A stretch of DNA of 64,000 nt from Laspinema sp963821735 (lineage in GTDB: Bacteria > Cyanobacteriota > Cyanobacteriia > Cyanobacteriales > Laspinemataceae): contig CAWGFK010000034.1 in assembly GCA_963821735.1 (NCBI GenBank), positions 1 to 64,000 of the forward strand, read 5' to 3'. Shown here piece by piece: positions 58,773-64,000 of the stretch (position 1 is the first letter of the stretch; the number at the start of each line of letters is the position of its first letter). The translations under genes and the position numbers were made by a program. Under the pieces are notes generated by a model, which saw only the letters and a program-made list of their open reading frames with translations, did not search any database and was not told where the DNA came from.

Positions 58773-58892
58773 ATGCAAGCTCCGGCAGCGCCAGACCTCA
58801 ACACCGATATATGGACTATCGAAAATATTGAAGATGCTGAAACTCTGCTGGTTCGTCGTGGACGCGATCGCCCCGATGATTTAATGATTTGA
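58773..58892 (+). CDS. very small ORF of uncertain status
   Basis: 39 residues: QAPAAPDLNTDIWTIENIED then AETLLVRRGRDRPDDLMI. Acidic, no known match. It lies in a 1.1-kb stretch otherwise free of genes, just after a dispersed repeat. The composition is protein-like but it may be chance or the end of a decayed gene. Confidence 0.25.
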   Translation: MQAPAAPDLNTDIWTIENIEDAETLLVRRGRDRPDDLMI

Positions 58893-59380
58893 AGGAAACG
58901 CTATGGCATCTCGAAGGAAAAACTGAAATCTCACAGATGCCGGTTGCTCGCTCAACAAATCTGATGGGAACTGGCTTGCCAGTCCTGGCGACTTGCGATC
59001 GCGAATCCGAGAACAAACTCCCAGGTTGATAAAAGTTGATTTTTTTCGGGTTTTTCCGAACCCAATTGGTGGCCGCTTCGAGGGGGCTAGTTTTGTCATG
59101 CCTCGACGCACTCCTCCTGCTTTTGTAGAGATGAAAATTACCAACCTGAAATTCTGTTTTCGGCAGAGTTAGGGTGACGCGATCAAGTTTTTAGTGGTTT
59201 TGGTATCATCAGCAACATTTTTTTGATGAGAGCGCTCTCATCGTGGAAATGAGGTTTGAAGATTTTTTTGCCGTCTTCTTTCTCAAGGTGTGGAAGAGTT
59301 CTGGAAATCCTCTCAAGGTGGGGAAGCTGTTGGAAGTCTGGAAATCTGGAAGCCTGAAAGCTGTGGAAGTGTTGGGAATC

Positions 59381-59506
59381 GCTCCGGTAAGCGATCGCGT
59401 TCTCTGAACTTTCCAGAAAGAAGAACTGAAAATGCTGGAAGTCGCTCCGGTGAGCGATCGTGTTCTCTGAACTTTCCAGAAAGAAGAACTGAAAATGCTG
59501 TACGTC
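59381..59506. repeat. 63-bp direct tandem repeat, two copies
   Basis: The unit beginning GCTCCGGTAAGCGATCGCGT and ending TGGAAGTC is repeated with few changes at 59444-59506. Each contains TTCTCTGAACTTTCCAGAAA. Smaller GGAAGTCTGGAAATCTGGAA-type repeats precede it. The 58893-59690 stretch around it shows no convincing gene. Confidence 0.8.
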
Positions 59507-59690
59507 CGATCGCTCACCGGCTTAACTGATTTATCGAGTGGGAAGTTTCCAGCGCTATCAATCTGAAACTTAGTTTTCAAAGGGGGTGACGCGCTCGCCG
59601 TTTTGATAAAAACTTCCAGCGCTTGAACAACGCTGGAACTGAGGATGGGAATCCGTGCGGCGCTCGTGGATTAGCTTCAGCCTTTTCGAT

Positions 59691-60134
59691 TTATCTGCGC
59701 ACAGGTCGCCCTGACCTCTGAATAAATCGCGTGTTGGCTCGGACAAAACAATTGATTCGCTCCGAAGATTTATGGGGTGCCTCTAGCACAACCCAAGGAA
59801 GCCCCCGATCGTCCATTCGCAAGGCATAGGACGAAAATTCCTGTCCCTCGTAAAAAACATAATCAGCGGGCAGATTGTAGTAATCCAATCCCTCCGCCAG
59901 CGGATGTTTGCACCGAACATTTAGGCCATTGGGATCCGGATCCACTACAACCCAGTTTTCCAGCAAGTGCTGACGATTTTGGGGTAGGGGATTTACAATT
60001 TGAAAATCGCCATTTGCATCGGATTGAGGATATGGATATTCCGCTTGAGCGGTTCTTGGTGCCAAGACTCCCAGCAATCCAGCAGAGATCGCCAATCCTA
60101 ATCGTGAAATCTTTAATCGTGAAATTTTTAGCAT
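59691..60134 (-). CDS. secreted hypothetical protein
   Basis: 147 residues. A signal peptide (RLGLAISAGLLGVLAPRTAQ, cleaved after AQA) is followed by a small domain with two Cys (NVRCKHPLAEGLDYYNLPAD and ERINCFVRANTRFIQ) that may pair. The strand pattern (WVVVDPDPNGLNVRC) resembles an SH3-like extracellular domain common in cyanobacteria. It lies downstream of the adhesin gene in the same direction but separated by a terminator. Function unknown. Confidence 0.7.
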   Translation of the reverse strand: MLKISRLKISRLGLAISAGLLGVLAPRTAQAEYPYPQSDANGDFQIVNPLPQNRQHLLENWVVVDPDPNGLNVRCKHPLAEGLDYYNLPADYVFYEGQEFSSYALRMDDRGLPWVVLEAPHKSSERINCFVRANTRFIQRSGRPVRR

Positions 60135-60417
60135 GGTTGTTCACCAAAATCTAATGAAATTATTCTCCTTTACCAGCCGCAAAAAATTTAATTTTTTTCT
60201 TTTCGCAGTCTAGATTATTGTGAACGGTGGGGCAATCGGTTTCAAGCTCGATAGCGATCGCCTTTGTTTGTCTGTCTTTTTGAGTCTATTCTGCCTGTCT
60301 ATCCGTCCAACCGATACGGGCAATCGCTCTCCCTTGGATCCACGACAGGGATCTTGATAGAATCGCGATCGCAGTCGAGCGATTTTAGAAATGTTCCAAT
60401 TGACAGATTCTTTCATG

Positions 60418-60440
60418 CAAAAACCCCGCCGAAGCGGGGT
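60418..60440 (-). terminator. Rho-independent terminator of the adhesin gene
   Basis: On the minus strand ACCCCGC (60440-60434) pairs with GCGGGGT (60429-60423) around a four-base loop, followed by a T-run (TTTTT). It stands about 70 bases after the adhesin stop codon. Confidence 0.85.
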
Positions 60441-60506
60441 CAGTGGATTAACTCGACTGGGTTAGTTGCAATCGGCGATCGCATCCAAGTCTCGCAAAAC
60501 AACGGC

Positions 60507-62744
60507 TTATTGAAACTCAGCGCTGGAAGTTGAACCCGACAACTCCGAACAAGAGACATCCAGTTCGGGGCGATTCGGACTCGCTGCAACTAGAACTATT
60601 TGACCTTGCTCGTTCAGTTGCCATTCGGTTGCTTCGATATATTCCTGCGCCGGTGCTGGAATCCGCGACTGGTTTAGCGGGATGCGATCGCCCTGACTGC
60701 TACCCAAATCGGTCAAAATTCTAGGCTCTGAGAGCGGGTCGGTTGGACTCGCTGGAATCCCCCCGCGACCCACCACCGTGAAACTATTCTCGTCTCCTTG
60801 GCAGCCGGTGGCAATTTGGCCGGAAGGGTCGAGGAAGTTGGTCTCAAGCGGGACAAGCGCAGCGGTGGGGTCCAATTCGGGGGTGTTGAGAGTGACGATG
60901 CCGGTAAATTCAGCCCCGCGTTCCGATGTGGCGGTGATATCTGAGGTTTGGTCGGACGGGCGATCGCGAAATGCCGTGCCGAAAATGCCGGAGGTGTTGA
61001 TGCTAACGCGACCGCCAAAGCCAGCCACAGCGTTGGCAGTGATGTCGCTATTTTCCAGAGCAGCCAGCACCAGAGCGTCAATGTTGATATTACCACCGAC
61101 AACGTTTTCGCCCTGAGCGTTGGTGGTGATGCGGCTGCCGCGACGCAAAATTGCAAAGCGCGATCGCAGCGAAATATTGCCTCCACCCGTTACCGTATCC
61201 GCATCGATCGCGCCTCCATCTAACTGAACGGTCTCGGTTGAAATATCGATTTGCCCCGCATTTCCCGCTCCTTCGCTGTTGGCTGCAATTCTTCCCCCAT
61301 TGCGGACGATTAGCTGCGGAGTTTCAACAATCAAATTCCCGCCTTCTCCGGTAGAGCGGGGGAAAACGTTCGTCAACAAACCGCTGCTTAAAATTCCATT
61401 ATTTGAAGTTCCACTAATTTCTATGAATTCGGAAGCTTTGAGCGTAATCGTTCCGGAATTTCCTGAGCTAATGGTAGATGCATCTATCTCGGCTCCACCC
61501 TCAAGGATTAACCGTTGAGTCTGAACGATTAAGTTGCCGCCATTCCCGGTTGAGGACTGTAGTGCTGAGGTAAACAACCGGCTGGGAATACCCTCTGTTG
61601 ACGTTCCGCTCACTTTGACGAACTCCGAAGCGCTGACAATCAAATCTCCCGATTGTCCGATTCCAAACGTTCCGGTACCAATCTGCCCTCCATTGGCAAT
61701 CGCTAATTGGTGAGTTCTAATGGTTACATTGCCGCCATCACCCGTTACTTCAGGTAGCACTGTCGTTGCCATACTGCTCGGAAAGCCGTTCGATGCTTGC
61801 CCTTCAACTTCGATTAATTCTGCAATATCTATCGTTAATCCGATGCCTGCATTATTTTCCGGAGTCAGACTAGAAATTACTGAACCCGCTTTAAGCAACA
61901 AACGACCGCCGACAATTTCAACATCACCGCTACTGATAGAAGCAGCTTGGGTTAAATAAATATTTCCTTGAAAAGTATTAAAAGAATTTTGTGTAAAACT
62001 AAATTCAGAACTGTCCCACTCAAGTCGAGCATTTTCTCCCACACTAAGCAATCTAATTTTTCCACCTTCAGCGGTTAAGTGCCCTCCTTCTAGCCGCACT
62101 CCATTAGCCACTAAAGCTAAAGTTTTTCCGACCCCAACCTGCAAGCCAATCGGTCGATTTCCGAAAAGAACATCATCGCTTTCTGGATCGACGCTAAGAT
62201 TGTGTCCCAACCCTTGAACAATAATTGGTCTGGCAGAATTCCCCATCTGCAACCCCACCGGCACACTCACCGTCAGCAATGGATTCACCTGCGGATTACT
62301 TGCACTAAACTTGAACCCATCAGCAAATATGACACTCTCTGCGGTTGTACCCAAAAAAGAACCGCCAATATCTAAAGCAGCATCTGGGCCAAAAACAATC
62401 CCATTCGGATTGAGCAAAAATAAATTTGCTGTGCCATTAGCGCGAATCAACCCGTCAATTTCTGAGACAGAACTGCCAGTGATTCGGGTAAAAATAGTTT
62501 CAATATTCGGTGCATTGTTAAAGTGAGCGGTGCGTCCGGTGGGAACGGAAAACTCACTAAAGCTGTGGAATAAGTGAGTACCGCTCGTTGTCCCCCCTTC
62601 GATAAAATCGGTGACATCTTGGCGGGTAATTTGAGAATTGGCTGGCAAAGTCGCATCGGGGACGATTTGAGCAAGGGTTAGATTTTGGATTAACAATGCA
62701 GGAAAAGCCGCAACAATCAACCCAAACCTGACAAATTTGTTCAT
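60507..62744 (-). CDS. two-partner-secretion adhesin (hemagglutinin N-terminal domain)
   Basis: 745 residues. Signal peptide (FVRFGLIVAAFPALLIQNLT) then the TPS domain: GGTTSGTHLFHSFSEFSVPT, FNNAPNIETIFTRITG and RANGTANLFLLNPNGIVFGP, which carries the NPNGI motif needed for export by a TpsB porin. The rest is a beta-helix of many short repeats (GGNLIVQTQRLILEGGAEID, GNAGQIDISTETVQLDGGAI). The C-terminus (about 640-745) has two Cys (ATGCQGDENSF and LDVSCSELSG). The protein would be secreted and stay on the surface. No TpsB gene is in the window, so the porin must be elsewhere. Length is typical for cyanobacterial members. Confidence 0.92.
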   Translation of the reverse strand: MNKFVRFGLIVAAFPALLIQNLTLAQIVPDATLPANSQITRQDVTDFIEGGTTSGTHLFHSFSEFSVPTGRTAHFNNAPNIETIFTRITGSSVSEIDGLIRANGTANLFLLNPNGIVFGPDAALDIGGSFLGTTAESVIFADGFKFSASNPQVNPLLTVSVPVGLQMGNSARPIIVQGLGHNLSVDPESDDVLFGNRPIGLQVGVGKTLALVANGVRLEGGHLTAEGGKIRLLSVGENARLEWDSSEFSFTQNSFNTFQGNIYLTQAASISSGDVEIVGGRLLLKAGSVISSLTPENNAGIGLTIDIAELIEVEGQASNGFPSSMATTVLPEVTGDGGNVTIRTHQLAIANGGQIGTGTFGIGQSGDLIVSASEFVKVSGTSTEGIPSRLFTSALQSSTGNGGNLIVQTQRLILEGGAEIDASTISSGNSGTITLKASEFIEISGTSNNGILSSGLLTNVFPRSTGEGGNLIVETPQLIVRNGGRIAANSEGAGNAGQIDISTETVQLDGGAIDADTVTGGGNISLRSRFAILRRGSRITTNAQGENVVGGNINIDALVLAALENSDITANAVAGFGGRVSINTSGIFGTAFRDRPSDQTSDITATSERGAEFTGIVTLNTPELDPTAALVPLETNFLDPSGQIATGCQGDENSFTVVGRGGIPASPTDPLSEPRILTDLGSSQGDRIPLNQSRIPAPAQEYIEATEWQLNEQGQIVLVAASPNRPELDVSCSELSGSTSSAEFQ

Positions 62745-62895
62745 GACAAAACAACTGATTCTGTGTTTATCCTCTATAACACAGCTTGTTCAATTAGGCT
62801 GTAATTGATGCTCGTCCTAAATTATTTGGGTAGAGTTAAAATAGTCTCCAGAGTCAATGTCAACGTCACTCCATACCAAGAGGCAGGAACTAAAG

Positions 62896-63153
62896 ATGAC
62901 ATCAGTTAAAGAGCAACTTGAAGCCAGAGCCGCTGCTTGGATAGAGCAAGAGCGCGATCGGATAGCACTGCTCCACGAGTGGGAAACGTTGCACGCAATG
63001 TACTGGCTGTGGAGCGAGGGAGCTAAACGCGAAGGCTACAGCAAGAATCTAAAAGAATTTGTAAAAGCTTGCAAATTAGCGGTAGAGCCAGACGAGGATC
63101 AACCACCTGATTTGTCAACGCGACTATTGCACCAAGTGCGACGTTACGTTTAA
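62896..63153 (+). CDS. hypothetical protein
   Basis: About 85 residues from the ATG at 62896, which has AGGAAC upstream; 62857 is an alternative. Helical and charged (SVKEQLEARAAAWIEQERDR, then LHAMYWLWSEGAKREGYSKN). No family. The next, Cys-rich frame overlaps its end, and a frameshift could join them into one protein. Confidence 0.55.
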   Translation: MTSVKEQLEARAAAWIEQERDRIALLHEWETLHAMYWLWSEGAKREGYSKNLKEFVKACKLAVEPDEDQPPDLSTRLLHQVRRYV

Positions 63154-63154
63154 A

Positions 63155-63274
63155 GTGGAAAACTTAAGTCTTTGCCGATGTGGAAATCTCTATTGCTACA
63201 AGTGTATCGGGAGTCGCGGCGTTCACCCTAACGGCAATCGCTCTTGTTCTTGTGGCGGAGAAATCGTAGGGTGA
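63155..63274 (+). CDS. small Cys-rich zinc-ribbon-like ORF
   Basis: 39 residues from a GTG: LCRCGNLYCYKCIGSRGVHP then NGNRSCSCGGEIVG. The frame is open upstream as well (ICQRDYCTKCDVTFK), giving four pairs of Cys spaced as in zinc ribbons. There is no ATG, so it may be the end of the preceding gene after a frameshift. Cys spacing this regular is unlikely by chance. Confidence 0.4.
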   Translation: MENLSLCRCGNLYCYKCIGSRGVHPNGNRSCSCGGEIVG

Positions 63275-63387
63275 TAATCTTTGCCATACCCAATCACGTT
63301 TATTATTGATAGCTTTCACTGCAGGGCTGATTCATTCAAAAATTTTGCCCTCCCCGAAACCCTACTTGGAGTGCTGGGGATGACGGG

Positions 63388-63636
63388 TTGACAGCAGCCG
63401 GGGAGCGTTCAGGTGACTATGGCGGGCACAGTTGGCGGCATTGTTGGGTACGGCTACGCAATTGGAATGACCGTTATGGCAGGAGTGGGCTGGTTTGGGA
63501 GTTTCACAAAGACTGGAAATCCTATCTGGGAATCACGGAGGAGGGACGCAAATTCTACCGGGAAAACTGGCAGAAATATCGGGAGCTTTATCCCGAAGTG
63601 GAAGCACCTGAACCTGATTTACTTGGCTGCCTTTAA
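63388..63636 (+). CDS. hypothetical protein, start uncertain
   Basis: 82 residues. The second half looks like a real protein (LVWEFHKDWKSYLGITEEGR, then KFYRENWQKYRELYPEVEAP). The first half is doubtful: another frame over the same DNA reads AGTVGGIVGYGYAIGMTVMA, a glycine-rich hydrophobic segment that could be the true N-terminus before a frameshift. No family recognised. Confidence 0.4.
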   Translation: MTAAGERSGDYGGHSWRHCWVRLRNWNDRYGRSGLVWEFHKDWKSYLGITEEGRKFYRENWQKYRELYPEVEAPEPDLLGCL

Positions 63637-63657
63637 CTTAGAATTCACCTTCTAATT

Positions 63658-64000
63658 TTAAGCGTTTGGTTTTTCGGTGGTTGGCAGTTCATTAACTTTC
63701 AAACTCCGATTAAGTTGCGACAACATTCTAGGGGGTCCGATATCTTCGAGTTGATAGCCATGCGGATAACTTCGGAGTTGACTGTCCGCAAAAAAGTCAG
63801 GGTTGCGTCTGGGTGGTAACCACTGGGAAACCCAACTGCGCCACTTTAGGCCATTTGCGACTAAGTTGCGGATAACTTGTGGAGGACTAGACCAACCGAA
63901 CGCCTGTCAACATTGACTCATCAAACAAGGCTAAAACATAAGGTTTCAAGAGCGCACGACTAGGAGACGGAAACCAACTCAAAAATAAATTGACCGTTGC
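63658..64000 (-). pseudogene. 3' part of an unidentified gene, runs off the window
   Basis: The minus strand is open from the window edge: WFPSPSRALLKPYVLALFDE then SMLTGVRLV. After a slip near 63870, SSPPQVIRNLVANGLKWRSW, then RSYPHGYQLEDIGPPRMLSQ and an end at 63658. The family is not recognised. The frameshift is without stops on the used path. The 5' end is beyond position 64000. Confidence 0.45.

Noticed and set aside
59209..59580. Minus-strand 123-codon frame across the 63-bp repeats
   Set aside because: Its length comes from the tandem repeat itself; the opposite strand is equally open.
1..64000. tRNA, rRNA or known riboswitch genes
   Set aside because: No cloverleaf, rRNA core segment or known riboswitch consensus was recognised by reading; a covariance-model scan would be decisive but could not be run.

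Overview
The window reads as cyanobacterial DNA, probably from a filamentous species. HIP1 octamers (GCGATCGC and near matches) are scattered throughout, heptanucleotide repeats are present, several proteins are of typically cyanobacterial type (YbjN-like, hemagglutinin-domain adhesin, FAAL/luciferase-like-monooxygenase assembly line), and there are many insertion-sequence remnants. A replication protein of the cyanobacterial primase-helicase type (CyRepA1-like), a ParB, a DUF6876 protein and a block of transfer-like membrane genes suggest a plasmid or a plasmid-derived region. No rRNA, tRNA or CRISPR array was seen.

Layout. 1-6.8 kb is an IS graveyard: an IS630 element that broke a methyltransferase gene at a TA, an ISKra4-type element that truncated a PIN toxin gene, a second IS630 element, and fragments of ISAzo13- and IS4-type transposases. 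7-14.5 kb holds accessory genes: an AT-rich orphan, two paralogous genes one of which ends in a Cys/Gly-rich RiPP-like tail, an HNH protein, a 2OG-Fe(II) oxygenase, a cold-shock protein, a zinc/GIY-YIG-like protein and a WD40 lipoprotein. 14.5-19.7 kb is a replication module with inverted repeats upstream of the rep gene. 20.1-36.8 kb is one tight minus-strand operon. It contains a fatty acyl-AMP ligase, a multidomain ACP/luciferase-like monooxygenase/methyltransferase/thioester reductase/ACP/acyltransferase protein, a HAD phosphatase, an alcohol dehydrogenase, a LarA-like protein, a lipid kinase, CdsA, PssA, Psd, an HTH-opine-dehydrogenase fusion and an MFS exporter. 37-42 kb has parB followed by decayed DNA with hairpin repeats. 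42-58 kb is plasmid DNA: two regulators, a coiled-coil protein, DUF6876, a short C5 cytosine methyltransferase, and about ten co-directional small membrane or secreted proteins around a TraD/FtsK-like ATPase and an M23 peptidase. 58-64 kb holds decayed small genes and a two-partner-secretion adhesin.

How it fits together. The 20-37 kb operon looks like a self-contained lipid pathway. A fatty acid is activated as acyl-AMP, loaded on an ACP, oxidised and methylated, and released by reduction. The lipid backbone would then be phosphorylated, converted to a CDP-lipid, given a serine head group and decarboxylated to an ethanolamine head group, and exported. PssA and Psd are surprising, because cyanobacterial membranes are not known to contain phosphatidylserine or phosphatidylethanolamine. 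This is the best candidate for an undescribed system.

Caveat. About thirty single- or double-base frameshifts occur, mostly in otherwise open reading frames without internal stop codons. They affect the replication, lipid and transfer modules. Sequencing or assembly error is a serious alternative to gene decay, so entries marked pseudogene for this reason may be intact genes in the organism.
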